Origin: Streptomyces roseochromogenus subsp. oscitans DS 12.976
Lineage (GTDB): Bacteria; Actinomycetota; Actinomycetes; Streptomycetales; Streptomycetaceae
Assembly (NCBI RefSeq): GCF_000497445.1
Contig: NZ_CM002285.1
Location: 5,594,901 to 5,658,900, forward strand
DNA: 64,000 bases
Direction: 5' to 3'
Below are positions 15,554 to 23,612 of the stretch, piece by piece. The notes beneath the pieces were generated by a model. It worked only from the letters and a program-made list of their open reading frames with translations, was not told where the DNA came from and did no database searches. How positions within the stretch are numbered: the first letter of the stretch is position 1; every line of letters starts with the position of its first letter. The translations under genes were made by a program, and so were the position numbers.

Positions 15554-16348
15554 ATGTCAATTGAACGCCCGCCCATCAACAGCAGCGTGCCGCACTCCGC
15601 CCGCATCTGGAACTACTGGCTGGGCGGCAAGGACTGCTACGAGATCGACCGGCAGGTCGGCGACCAGATCGCCGCGGCCAACCCGGGGATTCTCGACACC
15701 GCCCGGGCGCAGCGGGCGTTCCTCGTCCGTGCTGTCGAGTACCTCGTCCGCGACGCCGGCATCCGCCAGTTCCTGGACGTGGGCACGGGCCTGCCCACCG
15801 CCGACAACACCCACGAGGTCGCGCAGCGTCTGCTGCCCGAGGCGCGGATCGTCTACGTCGATCACGACCCGGTCGTCCTGGTGCACGCCGAGGCGCTGCT
15901 CACCAGCACGCCCGAGGGTGCGACGGACTACATCGACGCCGATCTGCGGAATCCGGAGCAGATCCTCGAACAGGCTGCCAAGACACTGGACTTCACCCAG
16001 CCAGTGGCGTTGGTCCTGCTGGGCATTGCCGCCCATGTCACCGACGACTCCGCCTACGACATCGTGAACCGCCTGGTCGACGCCCTGCCGCCCGGCAGCT
16101 ACCTCGTGTTCTGCGACAGCACCGACGTCATCCACCCCGAGCAACAACGCGCGATGGTCGAGCAGTGGAACGAGGCGAGCGACAACCCCCGCGTCAACCG
16201 CAGCCCCGACCAACTCGCCCGCTTCTTCGATGGCTTCGAGCTGCTGGAGCCCGGCCTGGTCTCGACGTCTCGGTGGCGTCCCGACTCGAATGGTCTCGAA
16301 GAACCCGTTGAAGTCGACAACTTCGGCGGCGTGGCGCGGAAGCTGTAG
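15554..16348 (+). CDS. SAM-dependent methyltransferase, DUF574/PF04672 family
   Basis: 264 residues starting MSIERPPINSSVPHSARIW, the characteristic beginning of this actinobacterial family, with NYWLGGKDCYEIDR close behind. The SAM-binding motif I is FLDVGTGLP (about residue 72), followed by the acidic end of strand 2 (IVYVDHDP). Members are abundant in Streptomyces; their substrates are mostly unknown. It lies between portal and scaffold genes but on the opposite strand, convergent with portal (24-bp gap), so it looks like an inserted host-type cargo gene. Confidence 0.85.
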   Translation: MSIERPPINSSVPHSARIWNYWLGGKDCYEIDRQVGDQIAAANPGILDTARAQRAFLVRAVEYLVRDAGIRQFLDVGTGLPTADNTHEVAQRLLPEARIVYVDHDPVVLVHAEALLTSTPEGATDYIDADLRNPEQILEQAAKTLDFTQPVALVLLGIAAHVTDDSAYDIVNRLVDALPPGSYLVFCDSTDVIHPEQQRAMVEQWNEASDNPRVNRSPDQLARFFDGFELLEPGLVSTSRWRPDSNGLEEPVEVDNFGGVARKL

Positions 16349-16372
16349 GCGCCACCAGTCGAGTCGTGGACG

Positions 16373-18241
16373 TCAATCCACTCCAGGACGAGATGCCTTC
16401 GCAGCGGTGTGTGCGGAAGACGTGGGAGCGTCTCGCGCTGAGCGATTATCCAGCCTCGGGACAGTCTTGCGGCTGATGATGCGGTTGACCTCTTCCCGAG
16501 TGTCACCGATCGGGTACCCGGCGTCTTGCAGCATGCGGACGCCGGTTTCCAGTGACAAGACTTCGGCTGAGACCGCTTTGACGACCTCGTCGAGGATCGC
16601 AGTCCGGTCTGTCGGAGTGTGCGGCCCGAATACGAGGCGCGCCGGGTACACGATGCCGGTGGGCCATCCTTCGGCCCCGCCGGCCTGGTGGATGCGCTGC
16701 ACCATCTTGAGTAGCAGCGCGTACTTGTGGGCTCTGGCCAGCCGCATCGCGTCGACGAGCGAGTCCAGAGGCGCTAGGGACAGCTGAAGGGCATAGCCGC
16801 TGGGAACGTCGGACGGGTCGAGGGTCCCCAGGCTCACGGCAGGGAGCCGGGCGTTGACAGCCGCACGGTCGCGGATCTCCTCGACACGGGCCCGGAGCTC
16901 AGCGAGCTGCCCGGATGTGTCCAACACGTCCATGCGACCGCCGTCGCCGAGCTGAAATACCGTGCCAGGTTCGATGGACAGTGGCCTGGGGTGTCCGGTA
17001 GCACGGTCGACTTCGGCCCGGGCGCCAGCCAAGCCGATGATCGGCGCGCCGGTGGTGGCCGAGGCCCGCGCGGAATCCGTGTCGGTCTCTGCCAGCTCGT
17101 CCAATGCCTGCATGACCTTGGCCAGGCTGGACTGACCGAAGTGCTCTCCGTCGGCCACCGTGTTGCTGATGTGTACCAGCGGGATGAAGTCGAGCTGGAG
17201 ATCAAGGCGATGTAGCACTTCACCGTCGGGTCGGGTGCGGATGTGGGCTTGGTCCAGCGGAAGGTCGTCGAGGCTCTGACCGTGACGTAGGTCATCGAGG
17301 AACCATTCGGCGTCGGTGAGGTAGCACGTCGTCGTCGAGGGCCGATCGGGCGCCCACGGGTACCTGCGCTCGATCCGACCGGACTCCGGCGCGTAGACGT
17401 CGCCCGGCTGAAGCACGTAGTCTCCGGCCTCGTCGACGACAGGATTCCGTGATGTCTGCCCACGGTTGTCCACGGCGCTCCGGGTCGCGGGAGCGATAGG
17501 ACCGAGCTCATAGGTGATGCGACGGACACGAGCCTTCGCACCCCGCCTGGGGTCTTCGGGGATCTCCCAAGCCAGATGCACGCGCCGCGGGTAGTCGCCG
17601 GGATCAGCATCGGCTTCGATGACCGGGAAATAGAAGCCGGGATCGTAAGTCTTGAGCCGAACACGCCCCATCTCCGGATCCCAGGCCAGCAGGTAGAGCG
17701 CATCTCCGAGCAGAACCGCCTTCCGCTCAGCCGCCTGCATCCGCAGCGGCAGCAGCTCCGCCTCGGCCCAGACACGCAGCCGCTGCTGTGCTTCCGCCGC
17801 GGCCTCCGACTCAGGTGAGGCGTCCTCATCGCGTGCATGCTCGGCTCCGGGCACGGTGATCTGTTGGGACTTGCCCAACAGATGGGTGAGCGCGGTGTCC
17901 ACGAACGTTGAGGGATCCCCGAACTCTCGGCGCTCGGAAGCAGCCTCGTTGCCCGTCAAAGCTGCCAGCTCGCCCGCCTGATTGGAGTCATAGGCAGCCA
18001 AGAGCTTGTAGGCAGCCAAGCGGCGCACGGCCTCGTCGGGAAGCCAGCTGGCGTGCAGCTCGGGCCCGAGGGCCCGGTGAGGACGGCCGTCGTGTGTGCC
18101 GGCCATTGCTGGCTTGTAGTTCAGCCATGACCAGGCGTCGGTCAGGAAGGTGCGGAGGCCCACGGGGACAGGTCCGTAACGTCGATCCCGCGCCACGTAC
18201 AGCGTAGGTGAGCGAGCCAGTTCCACCTCAAGGGTTGGCAT
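16373..18241 (-). CDS. Phage portal protein
   Basis: 622 residues, typical of actinophage portals. An N-terminal region (GLRTFLTDAWSWLNYKPA) leads to a core with the DALYLLAWDPEMGRVRLKTYDP strand pair and a long helical wing-crown region (SGYALQLSLAPLDSLVDAMR and onward). Position before scaffold and capsid on the same strand supports the call. The portal forms the dodecameric DNA channel at one capsid vertex. In ordinary phages it follows the large terminase directly; here 15.6 kb of phosphorothioation genes lie in between, starting only 74 bp from the portal start. Confidence 0.8.
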   Translation of the reverse strand: MPTLEVELARSPTLYVARDRRYGPVPVGLRTFLTDAWSWLNYKPAMAGTHDGRPHRALGPELHASWLPDEAVRRLAAYKLLAAYDSNQAGELAALTGNEAASERREFGDPSTFVDTALTHLLGKSQQITVPGAEHARDEDASPESEAAAEAQQRLRVWAEAELLPLRMQAAERKAVLLGDALYLLAWDPEMGRVRLKTYDPGFYFPVIEADADPGDYPRRVHLAWEIPEDPRRGAKARVRRITYELGPIAPATRSAVDNRGQTSRNPVVDEAGDYVLQPGDVYAPESGRIERRYPWAPDRPSTTTCYLTDAEWFLDDLRHGQSLDDLPLDQAHIRTRPDGEVLHRLDLQLDFIPLVHISNTVADGEHFGQSSLAKVMQALDELAETDTDSARASATTGAPIIGLAGARAEVDRATGHPRPLSIEPGTVFQLGDGGRMDVLDTSGQLAELRARVEEIRDRAAVNARLPAVSLGTLDPSDVPSGYALQLSLAPLDSLVDAMRLARAHKYALLLKMVQRIHQAGGAEGWPTGIVYPARLVFGPHTPTDRTAILDEVVKAVSAEVLSLETGVRMLQDAGYPIGDTREEVNRIISRKTVPRLDNRSARDAPTSSAHTAAKASRPGVD

Positions 18242-18315
18242 CTGCCGAATCCGCCTCCTCGGCGCCGGGCCGCCGATACCCTCCGCTTGTCACCCGGTTG
18301 TACGAGGGCGCGAAC

Positions 18316-19773
18316 ATGGTGCAGCAAACATGGAACAGTGACCGCAGACTGACCGCGATCAGTCGCGCAGGGCTCTCCGTGCCCGCCCGTCAAGCCGTCC
18401 TCGACAGGCAGGTGACTCCGGGACGCAGTGTCCTGGACTACGGCTGCGGCCGCGGCGACGACGTACGCGCGCTTCAGCGCCTCGACTGCGTGGCCGCCGG
18501 CTGGGACCCCTTCTTCCAGCCGGACGCGAAGATGGAGCCGGCGGACGTCGTCCTGCTTACCTACGTTCTCAACGTCATCGAAGACCCACACGAGCGCCGA
18601 AAGACGCTGCAGGCGGCCTGGAACCTGGCGGGCACGGTGCTCGTCGCCTCAGCACGGTTGACGTGGGAGAAATCGAAGGTCAAGGGCGAGGCCTTCGGCG
18701 ATGGGCTCCTCACCAGCCGGCAGACCTTTCAGCACCTCTTCAGGGCAAGCGAGCTACGCGACTACGTCGAGGAAGTCACAGGCGTACGGACAGTCTCCGC
18801 TGCTCCAGGGGTCGTCTACGCGTTCAAGGACGAGACCGCGCGGTTGAGCTACCTTGCGCATCGGATTGTCCCCGACGCTGAGTGGCTCGCTTCAGAAGAC
18901 ACGACCTCGGCGATCGCGGCTGTCGTGGATCACGTGGAACGCCGCGGGCGCACGCCACGCGTGGAAGAAATGCCACAGCCCATGGCCGAACTCCTCAGCC
19001 ACTTGCGCCCCAACGAGCTGAGCCGACTGGTTCGAGACTCCGCAGACCAGGCCAAGGTCGAAGAGGGCGCCAGGCGGTCCACGCTCAATACCCTGCTCTT
19101 CCTCGCCGTCGAGCTCTTCAACGGTCGTGGCCCCTTCGCCAGCCTCCCGTTCAGCGTCCAGCTCGACGTCCGCGCCTTCTTCTCCTCCTACAGGGAGGCA
19201 TGCCAGCGATCCGACCGGCTACTCCTCAAACTGCGCGACGACACCTACGTCCGCGGAGCTATGAACGCCTCGACAGTGGGGAAGCTGACGCCGACCGCCC
19301 TGTATGTGCACCAGCGTGCTGTCGACCGCATGCCTACGGTCCTTCGGCTATACGAGCACTGCGCTTCGATCGCGGCCGGCCGACCTCAGGCATGGACCGT
19401 CGCCAAGCTCCGCCACCAGGGACGAGCTGTTAGCTGGCTGGACTACCCGGACTTCGACACAGACCCCCACCCGCGGCTTCTGTCCTCGTACCAGGTCGAC
19501 TTGAAGACGCTCGAGGCCTCGCACACCTCGTACGCCGAATCTTCGAACCGGCCGCTGCTACACCGCAAACACGAGTTCCTGGCTCCCGACGACGCCGATT
19601 CCGAGAAGTACCGGCGGCTAACGGAGGCAGAAGTAAAGGCCGGCCTGTACGAACATCCCCACCTCATTGGCACAGAGAGCGGCTGGGAAGCGGAGCTGGA
19701 CCGGTGTGGTCGAGAGCTGCGTGGTCACCGTCTTGTACGAGCCAAGGCTGATCGTCAGGCTCGGCTGGACTGA
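18316..19773 (+). CDS. DNA phosphorothioation-associated putative methyltransferase
   Basis: 485 residues. The N-terminal domain has SAM-binding motif I (VLDYGCGRGDDVRALQ, around residue 40), then VAAGWDPFFQP and ADVVLLTYVLNVIEDP. This is the layout of the methyltransferase family repeatedly found beside dnd genes. The remaining 300 residues are helical and Arg-rich (for example LFNGRGPFASLPFSVQLDVR), probably for nucleic-acid contact. Its target has not been settled; a DNA or tRNA modification tied to phosphorothioation is plausible. Its 3' end overlaps convergent dndA by 19 bp. ATG 18316 is preferred over upstream frames because coding bias begins there. Confidence 0.8.
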   Translation: MVQQTWNSDRRLTAISRAGLSVPARQAVLDRQVTPGRSVLDYGCGRGDDVRALQRLDCVAAGWDPFFQPDAKMEPADVVLLTYVLNVIEDPHERRKTLQAAWNLAGTVLVASARLTWEKSKVKGEAFGDGLLTSRQTFQHLFRASELRDYVEEVTGVRTVSAAPGVVYAFKDETARLSYLAHRIVPDAEWLASEDTTSAIAAVVDHVERRGRTPRVEEMPQPMAELLSHLRPNELSRLVRDSADQAKVEEGARRSTLNTLLFLAVELFNGRGPFASLPFSVQLDVRAFFSSYREACQRSDRLLLKLRDDTYVRGAMNASTVGKLTPTALYVHQRAVDRMPTVLRLYEHCASIAAGRPQAWTVAKLRHQGRAVSWLDYPDFDTDPHPRLLSSYQVDLKTLEASHTSYAESSNRPLLHRKHEFLAPDDADSEKYRRLTEAEVKAGLYEHPHLIGTESGWEAELDRCGRELRGHRLVRAKADRQARLD

Positions 19774-20909
19774 AAGCCCGCAATCGTGGACACCAACGCG
19801 TCAATGTCCAGATCCCCCGTTTGGCTGGGGAACCAGGACAGCCTTAGACCATTCTTTGCGGCCTCCTTCGGCAGACCCATGGCAGTGAGGACGTGACTGG
19901 GCGTGTATGACGCGCTCGTGCATGCAGATCCGGTCGCTACAGCCACTTGCTCCTTGAGCGCGACGATCAGAGCTTCAGCGTTCACCCCTTCGAACGACAG
20001 GTTCAGGATGTGCGGCACGACGTGGTCCTGGTCGCCGTTGAGGCGAAACTGCGTCTTGCCCAGTGCGCTCAGGAGGCGCGAGCGCAGCTCGGCCGCAGCC
20101 TTGAACCACACCTCACGTTCACGGTGGAAGATCTTTGCGGCTTCTTCGAGTCCCATGATCAGTGGGACAGGCAGCGTTCCCGGGCGAAGCTCACGCTCTT
20201 GCCCGCCGCCATACATGATCGGCTGCAGCGGTAGATCGTCGAGATCCTCCGTCTGGCGGGTGACAAGCATCCCGACACCCTTGGGAGCGCCGATCTTGTG
20301 GCCGCTGACACTGATCAAGTCGATCGGGGCGGTCAGGTCCTGCGTGAGCTTCCCATACCCCTGCGCTGCGTCCACATGAAAGAACGTGGGCGTGTCCCGA
20401 AGCTGCTCGGCGAGCTCGACAACAGGCTGGACTACACCTGTCTCGTTGTTGACGTGCATCAGCGACACGAGGAGCGTGTCCGGACGCAGTCGGTCCATCA
20501 CGGCCGCGGATGAGACTCGCCCGGTTGGTCCCGGCTCGATGAAGTCGACGTCGAAGCCGCGGGACTGGAGGTGCTGTAGTGGTTCGATGACCGCTTTGTG
20601 TTCGATGGCCGAGGTGATGATGTGGCGCCTACCACTCTCCTCACCGTAGGGAGCGAGACCGAGCAGGGCAATGTTGTTGCTCTCCGTGGCGCCGCTAGTG
20701 AAGATCAACTCGTCCACATCGGCGTTGAACGTGCTGGCCAGGTACTGGCGCGCTCGCTGCACAGCACGTTTCGCGCGGGATCCGTACTCGTGGGTCCGGC
20801 TCCCTGCGTTGCCGAAGTCCTCCGTCATCCAGTGCAGGACCACCTCTGCAACGCGTGGGTCCACACGTGTGGTTGCTGCTGCATCCAGATACGTCGCCAC
20901 TAACCCCAC
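19755..20909 (-). CDS. dndA: Cysteine desulfurase DndA
   Basis: 384 residues, a PLP-dependent NifS/IscS-type cysteine desulfurase. The start YLDAAATTRVDPRV is canonical. The PLP lysine lies in SVSGHKIGAPKG, the PLP-stacking His in SAIEHKAVIEP, and the catalytic Cys in ATGSACTSASY (about residue 325). It supplies persulfide sulfur to DndC for replacement of a non-bridging phosphate oxygen in DNA. It is divergent from dndB with about 70 bp between starts, the arrangement seen in Streptomyces dnd loci, which argues for a dedicated DndA rather than housekeeping IscS. Confidence 0.92.
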   Translation of the reverse strand: MGLVATYLDAAATTRVDPRVAEVVLHWMTEDFGNAGSRTHEYGSRAKRAVQRARQYLASTFNADVDELIFTSGATESNNIALLGLAPYGEESGRRHIITSAIEHKAVIEPLQHLQSRGFDVDFIEPGPTGRVSSAAVMDRLRPDTLLVSLMHVNNETGVVQPVVELAEQLRDTPTFFHVDAAQGYGKLTQDLTAPIDLISVSGHKIGAPKGVGMLVTRQTEDLDDLPLQPIMYGGGQERELRPGTLPVPLIMGLEEAAKIFHREREVWFKAAAELRSRLLSALGKTQFRLNGDQDHVVPHILNLSFEGVNAEALIVALKEQVAVATGSACTSASYTPSHVLTAMGLPKEAAKNGLRLSWFPSQTGDLDIDALVSTIAGFQSSRA

Positions 20910-20939
20910 CAGACCTTAGTGCGTCATTCCTGCACATCG

Positions 20940-20963
20940 CGTACGTCTTTTCTCTCACGTACG
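20940..20963. promoter_or_regulatory. Inverted repeat in the dndA-dndB divergent promoter region
   Basis: CGTACGT (20940-20946) and ACGTACG (20957-20963) form a perfect inverted repeat with a 10-base pyrimidine-rich spacer, between the dndA start and the dndB GTG. Its position suits an operator for a repressor of dndBCDE. No dedicated dnd regulator gene (such as DndR/DptB-type) is obvious nearby. The arms are also each near-palindromic. Confidence 0.5.
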
Positions 20964-20977
20964 ATACCGTTGCACGG

Positions 20978-22108
20978 GTGGGTTCATCGTCATCTCTGCA
21001 GCTCGCTGACACTGCTACGTCGTCTGGATTCGAGTACATCTTTCCAGCCATCCGGGGCATCCAGGCCGGACGTGAGTTCTATGTGTCCATGTGTCCGCTT
21101 CGTCTGATTCCAAAGATCTTCTTGTTCAATGAGGACGAGCTAGCCCCTGAAGTGCGAGCTCAGCGCGTCCTCAACAAGGGGCGCCTGCCGGCCCTGACTC
21201 GCTACATTGTGGACAATCCGGACGATTACGTCTTCAGTGCTCTTACGGCTTCCGTCGACGGGCCGATGCAGTTCGAGAGCATCTCCGACTCCGGAGTGGG
21301 TATGCGGGTCGGTCAGATCCGGATCCCGATGGCCGCCCGCTTCCTCATCAACGACGGACAGCACCGCAGGGCAGCGATCGAGGCAGCCCTGAAGGAATAC
21401 CCCGACCTGGGCGAGGAGACCATCGCCGTCGTCTTCTTTCACGACGCCGGCCTCGCCCGCTGCCAGCAGATGTTCGCCGACCTGAACCGCCACGCCGTGC
21501 GGCCGCCGCGGTCTATCGGGGTGCTGTACGACCACCGCGACGATCTGGCGATCACGGCGCGTCTCCTGGCGATGAAGTCGGCGGTGTTTAAGGGGCATGT
21601 AGACATGGAGAGCAGTACTCTCTCCCAACGGTCCCGAAAACTCTTCACACTCAGCGCCCTCTACTTCTCAACTCAGTCGCTGCTTCAGGGACTTGGGCTC
21701 AAGAAGGAGCCTGCTCAGGAGATTGTGCAGCAGTACTGGGAAGCAGTGGACCAAGTCATCCCTGAATGGGGCATGGTCCGCCGAAGAGAGTTGACAGCAC
21801 CCGAAGTCCGCAAGGATTTCATCCACAGTCATGGCATCGCCTTGCATGCACTTGGTCGGATCGGTAACACCTTGCTGAAGGAGTCGCAGGATCCCAAGTC
21901 TTGGAAGCCAAAGCTTAATCGCCTGAAGACCATTGACTGGTCGAGGACCAACTCTGACTGGGAAGGTCGGGCCCTGATCGGGGGCCGCGTGCAGAAGAGT
22001 CACCAGAACCTGGCTCTGACTGTCAACTATCTCCGTCAGCGCATGAACCTCCGACTCAGCCCTGAAGAGCAGCGCGCAGAAGACGCATACGTACGAGGAG
22101 ACGAATGA
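20978..22108 (+). CDS. dndB: DNA sulfur modification protein DndB
   Basis: 376 residues with the DGQHR family hallmark (FLINDGQHRRAAIEAAL, about residues 120-136). After the likely GTG start the protein runs GSSSSLQLADTATSSGFEYI, the usual beginning of DndB. DndB is not needed for modification itself but restrains it by controlling dnd expression or site choice. The frame is open further upstream into the dndA promoter, but the GTG at 20978 matches family length. Its stop overlaps the dndC start (ATGA, 22105-22108), giving coupled translation. Confidence 0.9.
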   Translation: MGSSSSLQLADTATSSGFEYIFPAIRGIQAGREFYVSMCPLRLIPKIFLFNEDELAPEVRAQRVLNKGRLPALTRYIVDNPDDYVFSALTASVDGPMQFESISDSGVGMRVGQIRIPMAARFLINDGQHRRAAIEAALKEYPDLGEETIAVVFFHDAGLARCQQMFADLNRHAVRPPRSIGVLYDHRDDLAITARLLAMKSAVFKGHVDMESSTLSQRSRKLFTLSALYFSTQSLLQGLGLKKEPAQEIVQQYWEAVDQVIPEWGMVRRRELTAPEVRKDFIHSHGIALHALGRIGNTLLKESQDPKSWKPKLNRLKTIDWSRTNSDWEGRALIGGRVQKSHQNLALTVNYLRQRMNLRLSPEEQRAEDAYVRGDE

Positions 22109-23610
22109 GCATCCCGGCACAGACCGCCGCCCCGTTCCAGGGGCGGAGTCTCTCCGACGTTGTCAGCGAGCTGACTGAGGAAGTTCGCGAGCTCTACACA
22201 GCAGACGAGGTGCCTTGGGTCGTTGGCTACAGCGGAGGCAAAGACTCCACTGCCGTCCTGCAACTTGTCTGGCTTGCCTTGAAGGGGCTGCCTGCAGAGC
22301 AGCGCACCAAGCCTGTCTACGTCATCAGCACAGACACGCTTGTCGAAAACCCTGTGGTCGCCCTGTGGGTCTCCCAGTCCCTCGACACCATGAAGAAGGC
22401 TGCTGAGGAACAAGGACTCCCCATTGAGCCGCACAGGCTTACCCCCAAGGTGGAAGACACGTTCTGGGTTAACTTGATCGGACGTGGCTACCCGGCACCG
22501 CGTCCCAAGTTCCGTTGGTGCACGGAGCGGATGAAGATCAAGCCCTCCAATACATTCATCCGCAAGGTGGTACGCCGGCACGGTGAAGCGATCCTCGTGC
22601 TGGGCATCCGCAAGGCGGAGAGCCAAGCTCGCGCTCGGGCAATGGCCAAGCACGAGAAGCGCCGAGTGCGTGACCGTCTTTCTCCCAACGGCAATCTCCC
22701 CAACTCTCTCGTCTACAGCCCCATCGAGGACTGGACTAACGACGAGGTGTGGATGTTCCTCATGCAGGAAGACAATGCCTGGGGACACGACAACCAGGAC
22801 CTGTTGGCGATGTATCAGGGGGCATCCAGCGACTCGGAGTGCCCACTGGTAGTGGATGACAGCACCCCTTCGTGTGGTGACAGCCGGTTTGGATGCTGGA
22901 CCTGCACCTTGGTGGACCAGGACAAGTCCATGACCGCGATGGTCCAGAACGACAAGGAGAAGAAGTGGATGCGGCCACTTCTTCGCCTCCGGGACGAGCT
23001 GGATGACGTCTCCAAAGAGGGGGAGACCCGGGACTTCCGAAGGATGAACGGGCGAGTGCAGCTCTTCCACGACGAAGTCATCAGAGGGCCGTACACGCAA
23101 GAGGCACGCGAGAAGTGGCTGCGGAAGCTCCTCGAGGCCCAGACCAAGGTGAGGTCGAGGGCTCCCGAACACGTACGGAATATTGAGCTCATCACAATTG
23201 AAGAGCTCAAGATGATTCGCAGGCTTTGGGTCTTCAACAAGCACGAAGTCGAAGACTCCCTTCCCCGTATTTACGAAGAGGAAACTGGGGAGAAGTTCCC
23301 GGATGCAGACTTGGATGAACAGCTCGTCATCCGGGCAAGCGAGATCGAACTCCTACGCGAAATTTGCGACGGAGACGAGATTCACTTCGGGATGGTCCGA
23401 GAACTCATGGGTGTAGACCGCGAGTTCCGCACCAAGACCCGGCGCAAGGGACTCTTTGATGCCTTCGAGAAAGTCATCGAGAAGGGATATTACGAAAACA
23501 AGGACGACGCGCTAGAGTTTGCTCTGCGTAAGAAGGAAGTCCGTGGTGGCAACGCGCAGACGGAGATCAGCGCCAAGCCCGAAGCCCTCCCCCTCGAACA
23601 AGACAAGTAA
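22105..23610 (+). CDS. dndC: DNA sulfur modification protein DndC
   Basis: 501 residues, PAPS reductase/ATP-pyrophosphatase family. The PP-loop is VGYSGGKDSTAVLQLVW (about residues 38-54). Cysteines able to hold the [4Fe-4S] cluster lie in PSCGDSRFGCWTCTLVD (about residue 255), with an additional RWCTERMK. DndC activates the DNA backbone with ATP and transfers sulfur from DndA. It overlaps dndB by four bases and precedes dndD by two bases, the core of the dndBCDE operon. Length agrees with other DndC proteins. Confidence 0.94.
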   Translation: MSIPAQTAAPFQGRSLSDVVSELTEEVRELYTADEVPWVVGYSGGKDSTAVLQLVWLALKGLPAEQRTKPVYVISTDTLVENPVVALWVSQSLDTMKKAAEEQGLPIEPHRLTPKVEDTFWVNLIGRGYPAPRPKFRWCTERMKIKPSNTFIRKVVRRHGEAILVLGIRKAESQARARAMAKHEKRRVRDRLSPNGNLPNSLVYSPIEDWTNDEVWMFLMQEDNAWGHDNQDLLAMYQGASSDSECPLVVDDSTPSCGDSRFGCWTCTLVDQDKSMTAMVQNDKEKKWMRPLLRLRDELDDVSKEGETRDFRRMNGRVQLFHDEVIRGPYTQEAREKWLRKLLEAQTKVRSRAPEHVRNIELITIEELKMIRRLWVFNKHEVEDSLPRIYEEETGEKFPDADLDEQLVIRASEIELLREICDGDEIHFGMVRELMGVDREFRTKTRRKGLFDAFEKVIEKGYYENKDDALEFALRKKEVRGGNAQTEISAKPEALPLEQDK

Positions 23611-23612
23611 CG

